Positions 7,400 through 14,843 of a DNA stretch of 35,769 nucleotides are shown one piece after another. Made by a program: the position numbers and the translations under genes. A model generated the notes under the pieces. The model was not told the DNA's origin and ran no database searches. It saw only the letters and a program-made list of their open reading frames with translations. The DNA comes from Actinomycetes bacterium (GTDB taxonomy: Bacteria; Actinomycetota; Acidimicrobiia; Acidimicrobiales; Microtrichaceae), in contig JAKOVA010000042.1 of NCBI GenBank assembly GCA_029782335.1, positions 1 to 35,769 on the forward strand. Direction: 5' to 3'. Numbering within the stretch: position 1 is the first letter of the stretch; each line of letters begins with the position of its first letter.

Positions 7400-8353
7400 G
7401 TGCCGGTCGGGGCGGGTCGTTTCGCGCCCTCCCCGACGGGACCGCTGCACCTCGGGAACCTCCGCACGGCGCTCGTCGCGTGGCTCGACGCCCGCTCCAG
7501 CGGTCGACGGTTTCTCGTTCGGATGGAGGACCTCGACCGGGTGACGTCGTCGCCGGTCCACGAGCGCGGCCAACTCGCGGACCTCGCCGCGTTGGGCCTC
7601 GACTGGGACGGCGAGGTGGTCCGACAGTCCGACCGTTTCGGGTTGCACCACGAGGCCATCGCGGCGCTCACCGCCGCCGGGCTCACCTATCCCTGTTTCT
7701 GCACGCGACGCGAAGTGCTCGAGGCCGCTTCGGCGCCACACGGCGTGCCGGGCCGCTACCCGGGAACCTGCCGAAACCTCGGCGCTGCCACGCGCGCCGA
7801 GCGAGCAGCGGCGGGTCGTCCGGCGGCGCTGAGGCTCCGCACCGATGCCGAGACGGTCCGGTTCCACGACGAGGTGCTCGGAGACGTGGAGGGACCGGTG
7901 GACGACATCGTGATCCGCCGCAACGACGGCGTGCCCGCCTACCACCTGGCGGTGGTCGTCGACGACAACGACCAGGGTGTGGATCGTGTGGTCCGCGGTG
8001 ACGATCTCGCCGCGACGACACCGTCTCAGATCCATCTGCTGCGACTCCTCGGCAAGCCCGTTCCCGCCTACGCGCACGTGCCGCTCGTTCTCGGCGACGA
8101 CGGCGAGCGACTCGCGAAACGTCATGGCGCGGTCACCCTCGCACAGCTCGGTGGGGACGCTGGCTCGGTTCGGGCGGCGCTCGCCGTGTCGCTGGGCCTC
8201 GCCGCTCCTGACGAACGCCCCACCGCAGCCGAGTTGCTCGAGCGCTTCGAACGGCCACCGCGCTGGGGCGCCGGCGCGGCGGTGTGGCGTTCCCGTCGCT
8301 CCGAGATGGCGCTCGGCGCGCCACCGGAATGCGGCGAGCCTCGCGGCCGTTGA
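7400..8353 (+). CDS. gluQ: Glutamyl-Q tRNA(Asp) synthetase (truncated GluRS paralogue)
   Basis: About 317 residues, far shorter than full GluRS (~480). It keeps the class I catalytic core: GRFAPSPTGPLHLGNLRTAL with the HIGH-type HLGN, and GERLAKRHGAVTL as the KMSKS equivalent. The anticodon-binding domain is missing. The CFC pair and the Y-P-G-T-C motif (PGRYPGTCRN) match the zinc site of GluQ-RS. The known reaction is transfer of glutamate onto queuosine at position 34 of tRNA(Asp). Start choice is uncertain: GTG at 7400 gives VPVGAGRF, while TTG at 7376 inside the upstream gene adds eight residues; neither has a clear ribosome site. It lies 13 bp after the ThDP gene and 7 bp before the PPOX gene. 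Confidence 0.85.
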   Translation: MPVGAGRFAPSPTGPLHLGNLRTALVAWLDARSSGRRFLVRMEDLDRVTSSPVHERGQLADLAALGLDWDGEVVRQSDRFGLHHEAIAALTAAGLTYPCFCTRREVLEAASAPHGVPGRYPGTCRNLGAATRAERAAAGRPAALRLRTDAETVRFHDEVLGDVEGPVDDIVIRRNDGVPAYHLAVVVDDNDQGVDRVVRGDDLAATTPSQIHLLRLLGKPVPAYAHVPLVLGDDGERLAKRHGAVTLAQLGGDAGSVRAALAVSLGLAAPDERPTAAELLERFERPPRWGAGAAVWRSRRSEMALGAPPECGEPRGR

Positions 8354-8360
8354 ATGCGAC

Positions 8361-8750
8361 ATGGCACTCGAACCGACCGTCAAAGCGCTCGCCCAAGGAA
8401 AGAACTTCGGGGCGGTCACCGTCCAACTGCCCTCTGGGGCGGCGGCAACGCAGATCATGTGGGTCGACGCGGACGACGACCATGTGATCTTCAACACCGA
8501 GGTCGAGCGGGCGAAGTTCAAGGCGATCACGGCGAACCCACGGGTCACCGTGACGATCTGGGACGCAGAGAACCCCTACCACTACGCGGAGGTGCGAGGT
8601 CGGGTCACCGAGACCGACGACAGCGACGCCGCCCGCGCCCACATCGACGCCTTGGCGAAGAAGTATCAGGGCGTCGACGAGTACCAGAACCCGATCGGGT
8701 CGCGGCGGGTGATCGTCAAGGTCACCCCGGAGCGACAACGCGTCCAGTAG
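8361..8750 (+). CDS. Pyridoxamine 5'-phosphate oxidase-fold protein (PPOX class, possibly F420- or FMN-dependent)
   Basis: 129 residues, typical of single-domain split-barrel flavin/F420 proteins of actinobacteria. The pattern IMWVDADDDHVIFNTEVERAKFKAITANPRVTVTIWDAENPYHYAEVRGRV matches the core: beta strands, a phosphate-binding R-x-K-F/NPRVTV segment and the YAEVRG strand. Members bind FMN or coenzyme F420 and reduce small substrates. The specific cofactor cannot be told from sequence by eye. ATG 8361 lies 7 bp after the gluQ stop, so co-transcription is likely. Its 3' end overlaps the convergent serine hydrolase gene by 29 bp. Confidence 0.85.
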   Translation: MALEPTVKALAQGKNFGAVTVQLPSGAAATQIMWVDADDDHVIFNTEVERAKFKAITANPRVTVTIWDAENPYHYAEVRGRVTETDDSDAARAHIDALAKKYQGVDEYQNPIGSRRVIVKVTPERQRVQ

Positions 8751-9864
8751 CGAACACGCAGCCGATGCCGCGAAGGTCGCCGAGGCCGGTGCCCATTTTG
8801 TTCATCACGTAGGCAACGCTGGTTCGGGTGTCTCGGTCGATCAGCGCGATCGACCCTCCCCATCCGCCCCAGAAGAACGCCCGGCCGCTTCTGCTGAGCG
8901 GAGTCGACTCGCTCATCAGCCCGAACCCGATGCCGTATCGCATCGGCCAGTTGAGTACCTCGTCGAACCCGTCGGTTTGGACGTCGAGCACCCGGTCGAG
9001 CGTGTCGGTCGAAAGCAGCCGCACCCCGTCGAGCTCGCCGTCGCAGGCGAGCGCCGCATGGATCCGGGCAACCGAGCGGGCGTTGCCCGTTCCGCCTGCC
9101 GCCGGGATCTCCGCGGCGCGCCACCACCGCTCGTTCGGCTCTGCGCCAGTCACCGGACAGCTCGCCATCACCCGGTTTCCCAGCGACGTCCCGGCGTCGC
9201 CGGTCAGGGCGTTGGAATCCCCGGCGATGACCGGCGGGATCAACTCGGCCACACGCGGCTCGTCGCCTTCGGGGAGCCCGATGTGGAAATCCGCGCCGAG
9301 GGGCCCCGCGACCTCGTCCGCGAAGTACCGGCCGATGCTGCGACCGGTCACCCGGCGGATGATCTCGCCCTCGAGGTAGCCCTGGGTGAAGGCGTGATAG
9401 CCGGAGCGGGAGCCCGGCTCCCACAGTGGCGCCTGAGCGGCGAGCTGCGCCGTCACCGCATCCCAGTCTGCGAGGGCGCGCGGCTCGATCGGCGGGTCCC
9501 ACCCGGGGAGCCCCGCGCTGTGCGCCAGGACGTGACGAACGAGCACGCCGTCTTTGCCGTTCGCGGCGAACTCCGGCCAGTAGGTCGCGACCGGTGCGTC
9601 GAGGTCGATGAGGCCACGGTCGGCCGCCATGAGCATCACGATCGCGGCCATTGTCTTGGTGGTCGACCAGACGTTGACGATCGTGTCGCGCTCCCAGGGT
9701 CGGCCGGCGGTGTCGGCGTCGCCGCCCCAGAGATCGACGACGACCTCGCCCTCACGGGTGACACACAACGAGGCGCCGAGTTCGTGACCCGCGTCGAAGT
9801 TCGCTTCGAAGGCTTCCCGCACCGGCTCGAAACCGTCCGCGCAGCTCCCGTGGATCTCGACCAT
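8722..9864 (-). CDS. Serine hydrolase of the beta-lactamase / EstB family (class C-like)
   Basis: 380 residues with no signal peptide, so probably cytoplasmic. The nucleophile motif S67-T-T-K70 (NVWSTTKTM) fits S-x-x-K. The second motif is Y156-H-A (GSRSGYHAFTQGYLEG) where beta-lactamases have Y-x-N, a change common in EstB-like esterases. WGGWGGSIALID is in the place of the third motif. The family includes esterases, transesterases and D-amino acid peptidases; true beta-lactamase activity is unlikely. A G-rich ribosome site (AGGGGG) precedes ATG 9864. It lies downstream of the anchored protease gene on the same strand with a 69-bp gap, and overlaps the PPOX gene tail-to-tail by 29 bp. Confidence 0.85.
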   Translation of the reverse strand: MVEIHGSCADGFEPVREAFEANFDAGHELGASLCVTREGEVVVDLWGGDADTAGRPWERDTIVNVWSTTKTMAAIVMLMAADRGLIDLDAPVATYWPEFAANGKDGVLVRHVLAHSAGLPGWDPPIEPRALADWDAVTAQLAAQAPLWEPGSRSGYHAFTQGYLEGEIIRRVTGRSIGRYFADEVAGPLGADFHIGLPEGDEPRVAELIPPVIAGDSNALTGDAGTSLGNRVMASCPVTGAEPNERWWRAAEIPAAGGTGNARSVARIHAALACDGELDGVRLLSTDTLDRVLDVQTDGFDEVLNWPMRYGIGFGLMSESTPLSRSGRAFFWGGWGGSIALIDRDTRTSVAYVMNKMGTGLGDLRGIGCVFATGRVVAPG

Positions 9865-9933
9865 TCCTGCCCCCTGTCATGCGCCGGATGTCACCAGACC
9901 GGGGGAGACTACGCCCACCCGCGCGTCGGGCGG

Positions 9934-10653
9934 TCAGCAGTTGCCCGCTGCCACGTCGCCCGCCAACGCTGCGCTGAGCACGCTCGCCGGAATGGCGAGT
10001 GCTCGACCGCTGCCGTGCTCGGCCGCGTACACCAGGCCCACGAGCCGTCCCTTCCGGTCGAGCACCGCGCCGCCGGAGTCACCCGGCGCGACGCGCACGT
10101 CGAGGCGCATCGCAACGGGTGGGTCGCCGGCGCCGGTCCCACGCACGTAGGCCGAGACGCGTGCGTCCCGCACCCGGACCGCTCCCCCCGAAGCACCCGC
10201 CACCACCACCGCAGCGCCGACGGCCGGATCGTCCTGGCGACGGACGACCGACGCCCCGGCCCGCAGCGGCGCGGTCGCCACGTCGGTCGCGGTCGCCGAC
10301 AGCACGGGACCGACGCGCCGGGCCCCACCGTTGGAGTCGACCACCGTGATCCGGCGTGCGCCGGCAGCGACGTGGGCGGCGGTCATCACCAAACCACTTC
10401 GGAGCACGACTCCCGTGCCCCGGAACTCGCCACGACAGCCTTGGGCCACCACACGCACCGTGGCAGACGAGGCGAGTTGATGGAGCGAATCGGGCGGTGA
10501 GCTCACCGGGCCGACCGCTGCCAACGGTGCAGAACCGGCGGTCCGGCCGTCGGTCACGGTCATCCAGATCGTCGCGAGCAGCACCCCGACCAACAGGCCG
10601 ACCACCGCGACGAGCCCGTCGCTCGCCGGTCGATCATCCGCCACCCTCCGCAC
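9934..10653 (-). CDS. Membrane-anchored trypsin-like serine protease
   Basis: 239 residues. An N-terminal signal anchor (LVAVVGLLVGVLLATIWMTV, residues 14-33) places the catalytic domain outside. The chymotrypsin-fold triad is visible: H94 in MTAAHV, D124 in ATATDVATAPL and S193 in APGDSGGAVLD. At 239 residues it has no PDZ domain, so it is not a full HtrA; it resembles the protease part of actinobacterial MarP/HtrA-like membrane proteases without the multi-helix N-terminus. A single Cys pair (C73 and the last residue C239) might form a disulfide. The start is GTG 10653, 7 nt after a TACCCT hexamer, so the message may be leaderless. It follows meaB by 25 bp on the same strand. Confidence 0.85.
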   Translation of the reverse strand: MRRVADDRPASDGLVAVVGLLVGVLLATIWMTVTDGRTAGSAPLAAVGPVSSPPDSLHQLASSATVRVVAQGCRGEFRGTGVVLRSGLVMTAAHVAAGARRITVVDSNGGARRVGPVLSATATDVATAPLRAGASVVRRQDDPAVGAAVVVAGASGGAVRVRDARVSAYVRGTGAGDPPVAMRLDVRVAPGDSGGAVLDRKGRLVGLVYAAEHGSGRALAIPASVLSAALAGDVAAGNC

Positions 10654-10660
10654 ACCTCAG

Positions 10661-10690
10661 AGGGTACGACGTGCTATTTCACGGTGTCAC
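10661..10690 (-). promoter_or_regulatory. Putative promoter of the protease gene
   Basis: On the minus strand GTGACA (10690-10685) and TACCCT (10666-10661) are separated by 18 nt, and the GTG start follows the -10 after 7 nt. The -35 overlaps the end of meaB. Leaderless start inferred. Confidence 0.45.
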
Positions 10691-11668
10691 ATGGATGTTC
10701 GTAGCGGCTTCGAGGAGGCGGTCGGCGGCGGCGGTCGGCGGGAGCCGACGCTGCCTGACCAGGGCCTCCACCTCAGGGAGCAACGCCGCGACCTCAGGAT
10801 CGGAGCGGAGGCCGTCGAGGAGGCGGTCCTCCACCATCGACCACATCCAGTGGATCTCCTGGTCCTGACGCCTCGCGGTCAACTCCCCGCTCTGTTCCAT
10901 CGTCGAGCGATGCGCGCGGATCTGCTCCCAGATCTCCTCGAGTCCGCTGTTGTGGGCGCCGCTGCACGTGAGCACTGGCGGGACCCAACTCGCCGAGGCG
11001 GGCGACATCAACCGCACCGCCATCCGATAGTCGGCCGCCGCCCGATTGGCCGCGGCGACGTTGTCGCCGTCCGCCTTGTTGACGGCGATCAGGTCGGCCA
11101 ACTCCAGGACGCCGCGCTTGATCCCCTGCAGTTCGTCGCCGGCGCCCGCCAACATCAGCACCAGGAAGAAGTCGACCATGTCGGCCACGATCGTTTCGGA
11201 CTGCCCGACGCCGACCGTCTCGACCAACACGACGTCGTAGCCGGCCGCCTCGCACACGACGATCGTCTCCCGGGTCGTGCGCGTGACCCCGCCGAGGGTC
11301 TGGCCCGCAGGCGACGGCCGAACGAAGGCGACCGGGTCGTTCGCGAGCCGTTCCATTCGGGTCTTGTCCCCGAGGATCGATCCGCCGGTCCGCTGGCTGG
11401 TCGGGTCGACCGCCAGCACCGCGACCCGATGGCCGTCTGCGACCAGGTTCACCCCGAACTGGTCGATGAAGGTCGACTTCCCCACGCCGGGCACGCCGGT
11501 GATCCCGATCCGGTGCGCGCCACCGGCGTGCGGCAACAGCGCGGTGAGCATGCGCTGGGCGGCCTCGACCTGGTCGGCCCGACGACCCTCGACCAGCGTG
11601 ATCGCACGACCGATCGACGCTCGGTCACCGGCGACGACGCCGTCGACGAGGCCGTCAACGTCGATCAT
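10679..11668 (-). CDS. meaB: Methylmalonyl-CoA mutase-associated GTPase MeaB (ArgK family)
   Basis: 329 residues, normal for MeaB. Walker A is GVPGVGKST (58-66), the switch/Walker B region is VVLVETVGVGQSE, and the base-specificity motif is NKAD. The MeaB-typical stretches AVDPTSQRTGGSILGDKTRM and VFVRPSPA-like FVRPSPAGQTLGG are present. MeaB protects and gates cofactor loading of methylmalonyl-CoA mutase using GTP hydrolysis. Mutase genes mutA-mutB lie about 7 kb away in this window rather than adjacent. The old name ArgK (arginine transport kinase) should not be used. The start ATG 11668 overlaps the stop of a 10-codon upstream ORF. The last ~60 residues include the helical dimerisation-type extension. 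Confidence 0.95.
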   Translation of the reverse strand: MIDVDGLVDGVVAGDRASIGRAITLVEGRRADQVEAAQRMLTALLPHAGGAHRIGITGVPGVGKSTFIDQFGVNLVADGHRVAVLAVDPTSQRTGGSILGDKTRMERLANDPVAFVRPSPAGQTLGGVTRTTRETIVVCEAAGYDVVLVETVGVGQSETIVADMVDFFLVLMLAGAGDELQGIKRGVLELADLIAVNKADGDNVAAANRAAADYRMAVRLMSPASASWVPPVLTCSGAHNSGLEEIWEQIRAHRSTMEQSGELTARRQDQEIHWMWSMVEDRLLDGLRSDPEVAALLPEVEALVRQRRLPPTAAADRLLEAATNIHVTP

Positions 11669-11697
11669 CGGGCACCACGGAACGGGATCTCGCTCAT
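11665..11697 (-). other. Possible 10-codon leader ORF coupled to meaB
   Basis: ATG at 11697 opens MSEIPFRGAR and its TGA (11667-11665) overlaps the meaB ATG in an ATGA arrangement. A CAGACT hexamer lies 6 nt before it, like the leaderless starts elsewhere in this window. No Shine-Dalgarno sequence is visible in front of meaB itself, so termination-reinitiation could supply its ribosomes. Could be chance in 33 bp. Confidence 0.3.
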
Positions 11698-11726
11698 GGG
11701 CACAGTCTGACCGCGACGCGGACCGG

Positions 11727-11732
11727 TAGGCT
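11727..11732 (+). promoter_or_regulatory. Putative -10 element of lysK
   Basis: TAGGCT, close to the actinobacterial vegetative -10 consensus, ends 9 nt before ATG 11742. No clear -35 at the ideal spacing and no Shine-Dalgarno sequence. Leaderless or near-leaderless transcription inferred. Confidence 0.4.
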
Positions 11733-11741
11733 GCGCCACCC

Positions 11742-13418
11742 ATGACGACGAGCGGAGTGCCGGGTGACTGGGTGGCGACCCTCGCCGATCGCGTCGTCGC
11801 AGCGGCCGCCGAGCGTGGCATCACGGGCCCGATCACCAGCGCATCGGGGATCAGTCCGTCGGGCCCGATCCACCTCGGCAACCTGCGGGAGATCATGGTC
11901 CCCCACCTCGTCCACGACGAGTTGCAGCGCCGCGGGGTCCCGAGTCGACACCTGCTGAGCTGGGACGACTACGACCGGCTCCGCAAGGTTCCGGCCGGCG
12001 TCGACCCGTCCTTCGCCGATCACGTCGGCCGCCCCCTCACCGCGATCCCCGACCCCGAGGGCTGCCACGACAGCTGGTCGGAGCACTTCAAGGCACCGTT
12101 CCGGGTGGCCCTCGAGCAACTCGGCGTCGAGATCGAGGAGATCTCCCAGACCGAGCAGTACCGGGCCGGCGCGTACCGTCGGGAGATTCTCGAGGCGATG
12201 GCTCGCCGCCGCGAGATCTTCGACGTCCTCGACCGCTACCGGACCCTCGCCCGCGACGCCGGAGCGGCCGACGACGACGGCGAGGAGACCGGCACGCTCG
12301 ACGAACGCGAGCTTTACTCGCCGTATCGCCCCTACTGCCGGGCGTGTGGCCGCGACCTCACCACCGTCACGGCCTATGACGACGCGTCGACCGTCGTTTC
12401 CTACCGCTGCGAGTGCGGCCACACCGACGAGTTCCCCCTCGACACGATCGACCACGGCAAGCTGGTCTGGAAGGTCGACTGGCCGATGCGCTGGGCGTAC
12501 GAGTCCGTCGTCTTCGAGGCCGGCGGCGTCGACCACTCCTCGCCGGGATCGAGCTTCACCGTCGGCTCCGAACTCGTGACGACGATCTACGGCGGACGCC
12601 CACCCGAGTACGTCGCCTACTCCTTCGTCGGCACCGACGGTGCAGCGAAGATGAGCAGTTCGCGCGGCGGCGCACCGACACCGGGCGACGCCCTCGCGGT
12701 GATCGAGGCACCGATTCTGCGCCGCCTCTACTGCCGCGAGCCGCGCAAGTCGTTCACCATCGCGTTCAACGACAAGATCGCCAACCTCTACGACGACTGG
12801 GATCGCCTCACGCGCCGGGTCGAGGCGGGCACGGCCGATCCCGCCGAGTCCGCGGCGCACACTCGTGCGTCGACGACCGCGGCCGCCACCCTGCCGATGA
12901 CACCGAGGCCACTGCACTTCCGATCGCTCGCGTCGGTCGTCGACATCACCCAGGGCGACGAGGACCAGCTCCGACGCATCGCCGACGGGATGCTCACCGA
13001 CGGCCCCCTCGCGGATCTCGACGAGTTGCGGCCGCGGCTCGACAAGGCGACCCACTGGGTGGAGACGTACCTCCCCGACGACGAGCGGACCCGTGTCCGG
13101 ACCGAGCCCGACGTTGCGGCCCTCGCAGCGCTGGCGCCGCTCGACGCCGAGGCGATCGACCTGCTCCTCGACGGGCTCGACGAGCACTGGTCGCTCGACG
13201 CTCTGACCACCCTCGTCTACGGCGTTCCGAAACAGCAGCGCGGCGTACCGGTCGACTCCAAGGAGAAGGACCCCGAACTCCAAGCCGCGCAGCGGGCCTT
13301 CTTCGTCCTGCTGTACCGGCTGCTGATCGGCACCGAGACCGGCCCCCGCCTCCCGACGTTGCTGCTCGCGCTCGGCCCGGAACGAATCCGGTCACTGCTG
13401 CGGAGCCCGGCGTCGTGA
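11742..13418 (+). CDS. lysK: Lysyl-tRNA synthetase, class I (archaeal-type)
   Basis: 558 residues. Class I signatures: HLGN at 44-47 in SGISPSGPIHLGNLRE (HIGH equivalent) and KMSSS at 303-307 (KMSKS). Between them are two zinc-knuckle-like Cys groups (YCRACG and YRCECGH) and the class I LysRS-specific stretch LVWKVDWPMRWAYE followed by GVDHSSPGSSF. The C-terminal half is helical, as expected for the alpha-helix-cage anticodon-binding domain. It charges tRNA(Lys), and the class I form is the minority type in bacteria, found in some actinobacteria, alphaproteobacteria and spirochaetes. ATG 11742 lies 73 bp from the divergent meaB start. A small membrane-protein gene overlaps its stop (GTGA). 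Confidence 0.95.
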   Translation: MTTSGVPGDWVATLADRVVAAAAERGITGPITSASGISPSGPIHLGNLREIMVPHLVHDELQRRGVPSRHLLSWDDYDRLRKVPAGVDPSFADHVGRPLTAIPDPEGCHDSWSEHFKAPFRVALEQLGVEIEEISQTEQYRAGAYRREILEAMARRREIFDVLDRYRTLARDAGAADDDGEETGTLDERELYSPYRPYCRACGRDLTTVTAYDDASTVVSYRCECGHTDEFPLDTIDHGKLVWKVDWPMRWAYESVVFEAGGVDHSSPGSSFTVGSELVTTIYGGRPPEYVAYSFVGTDGAAKMSSSRGGAPTPGDALAVIEAPILRRLYCREPRKSFTIAFNDKIANLYDDWDRLTRRVEAGTADPAESAAHTRASTTAAATLPMTPRPLHFRSLASVVDITQGDEDQLRRIADGMLTDGPLADLDELRPRLDKATHWVETYLPDDERTRVRTEPDVAALAALAPLDAEAIDLLLDGLDEHWSLDALTTLVYGVPKQQRGVPVDSKEKDPELQAAQRAFFVLLYRLLIGTETGPRLPTLLLALGPERIRSLLRSPAS

Positions 13419-13666
13419 CCCGCCCGCACCGGCGTGGACCCGGGCGCCGAATCCCGCTGGGGCGCGGCGCCTGGCTGGCGACGTGGTGGTGGTTGTCGAG
13501 CACCTCGCTCGTCAGCGCCGCAGACGGCGGCCGATCAGCGGGCTCGACGTCGATCTGGGGTTCGCTCCTGGCGCTCGCCATCGGCCTGATCGCCGCGGTC
13601 GCCGGCGTCACTGCCGGGCGGGCGTGGAACACCCGGCGCCTTCGTCGCCGTCTCGACGACGAATAG
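13415..13666 (+). CDS. Small hypothetical membrane protein
   Basis: 83 codons from a GTG that overlaps the lysK stop (GTGA). The N-terminus is very basic (TRPHRRGPGRRIPLGRG), followed by a Trp-rich hydrophobic stretch (WLATWWWLSSTSL) and a clear transmembrane helix (SLLALAIGLIAAVAGVTAG), then a basic tail ending RRLRRRLDDE. The last 132 bp overlap the 3' end of the convergent glycosyltransferase gene, whose tail is low-complexity there. Either the small protein is real and the glycosyltransferase tail is dispensable, or this frame is incidental. I lean towards real because of the coupling and the well-formed helix. Confidence 0.45.
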   Translation: MTRPHRRGPGRRIPLGRGAWLATWWWLSSTSLVSAADGGRSAGSTSIWGSLLALAIGLIAAVAGVTAGRAWNTRRLRRRLDDE

Positions 13667-14797
13667 CCGCCCCCGGACTTCGGGCACCACGATCGCCGTG
13701 ACGAGGACGAGACGCAGCCCGAAGAGATACGGCAGCACGGCCCGGGCGACGTCCTCGCCCGCCAGCTCACGCCCGACGACGATGAAGATCCCCACGTAGA
13801 TCACCAACTCGAGGGCGTAGAGGCGCAGCGCCCGTCGACGATCGACACCCAACAGCGCGACGAACGGCACCAGCCACAGCGTGTACTGGGGCGAGTACAC
13901 ACGGTTCGCGGCCAGGAACACGACCGTGCACGCAAAGCAGGCGGCCACGAGCCGCCCGGTGGATCCGTCGACACGCCGCGTGACGAGCACGGTGACCGTC
14001 GTGACGAGCGCAACGGCAACGGCCGACTGGAGCTGCGGGCTGTCGAGCTGTGGGAACACCAACTGCACGTACGCCCACACCGACTCCCAGTTCGGCGGTC
14101 GCATCGACTGCCACTCGTAGGGGTAGCGCCATCCCGACCACGACGCCACCATAAACGGGACGTTGAACAGCGCGATCGTCGTGACGAACCCGGCGAGCAT
14201 CGGAACCGCTGGGCTCCGGCGACCTTCACGTCGCACGGCTGAGGCGACGAGGGGCAGCAGCCAGAAGCCCGGATAGATCTTCGTGACGACGGCGACGCCG
14301 AGCCACACGCCGCTCCAGCCGTAGCGCCGGCGGTCGAACGCCCACAACGAACCGACACCCGCCGCGATGACGAACGCGTCGTAGTTGTGGAACAGGAAGA
14401 GCCCGATGAGCGGAGCGGTCGCCCACGCCGACGCCGCCGATGCGCCCGCAAGGGAGGCGATGCCCGCACGGGTCGCCAGGTAGGCACCCAGCACGGCAAG
14501 CGCGTACCACGAGGCGAACACCGCGAGGCTGCCGCTGAGGGTCGCGAGGACGTACTGAATGACCCCGATCCCGCTCGGATAGGCGAAGTTCACATCGAGG
14601 TACGGCAGCAGACGGCCGCCGAGCCGTCGCACCTCGAAGATGACGCCGACATCGCTGAATGACCGGGGCCCCACGACGTGGGAGACGACCTCCAACGCCA
14701 TCCCCGCGACCAGCATGCCGGCGGCTCGCGCGTCGAGAGCCGCGTTGCCGACGCGCCGGCGCGGGTCGCTCAGCTCACCGCAAATCGGTGTGGCCAC
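13535..14797 (-). CDS. Polytopic membrane glycosyltransferase, GT87 / DUF2029-like
   Basis: 420 residues with about nine to ten hydrophobic helices spread along the protein. After the first helix an extracytoplasmic loop carries DVNFAYPSGIG, like the Asp-bearing first loop of GT-C enzymes. YPYEWQSMRPPNWESVWAY and NRVYSPQYTLWLVP are typical of the actinobacterial polyprenol-phosphate-mannose-dependent mannosyltransferase (GT87) group. Likely role: adding a sugar from a lipid-linked donor to an envelope glycan or lipoglycan on the outer face. The C-terminal ~40 residues are hydrophilic low-complexity and overlap the convergent small gene. Start taken as GTG 14797, with GAGGGG just upstream. Confidence 0.75.
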   Translation of the reverse strand: MATPICGELSDPRRRVGNAALDARAAGMLVAGMALEVVSHVVGPRSFSDVGVIFEVRRLGGRLLPYLDVNFAYPSGIGVIQYVLATLSGSLAVFASWYALAVLGAYLATRAGIASLAGASAASAWATAPLIGLFLFHNYDAFVIAAGVGSLWAFDRRRYGWSGVWLGVAVVTKIYPGFWLLPLVASAVRREGRRSPAVPMLAGFVTTIALFNVPFMVASWSGWRYPYEWQSMRPPNWESVWAYVQLVFPQLDSPQLQSAVAVALVTTVTVLVTRRVDGSTGRLVAACFACTVVFLAANRVYSPQYTLWLVPFVALLGVDRRRALRLYALELVIYVGIFIVVGRELAGEDVARAVLPYLFGLRLVLVTAIVVPEVRGRLFVVETATKAPGVPRPPGSDAGDRGDQADGERQERTPDRRRAR

Positions 14798-14843
14798 AAC
14801 CCCTCGATCGGCGGTCGCCCGAGCGCCGGTGACCGTCGAGGGT

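Noticed and set aside
8722..9864. Class C beta-lactamase (antibiotic resistance)
   Set aside because: No signal peptide and Y-H-A instead of Y-A/S-N; fits EstB-like esterases better.
10679..11668. ArgK arginine/ornithine transport kinase
   Set aside because: The name is historical; motifs and the presence of mutAB support MeaB.
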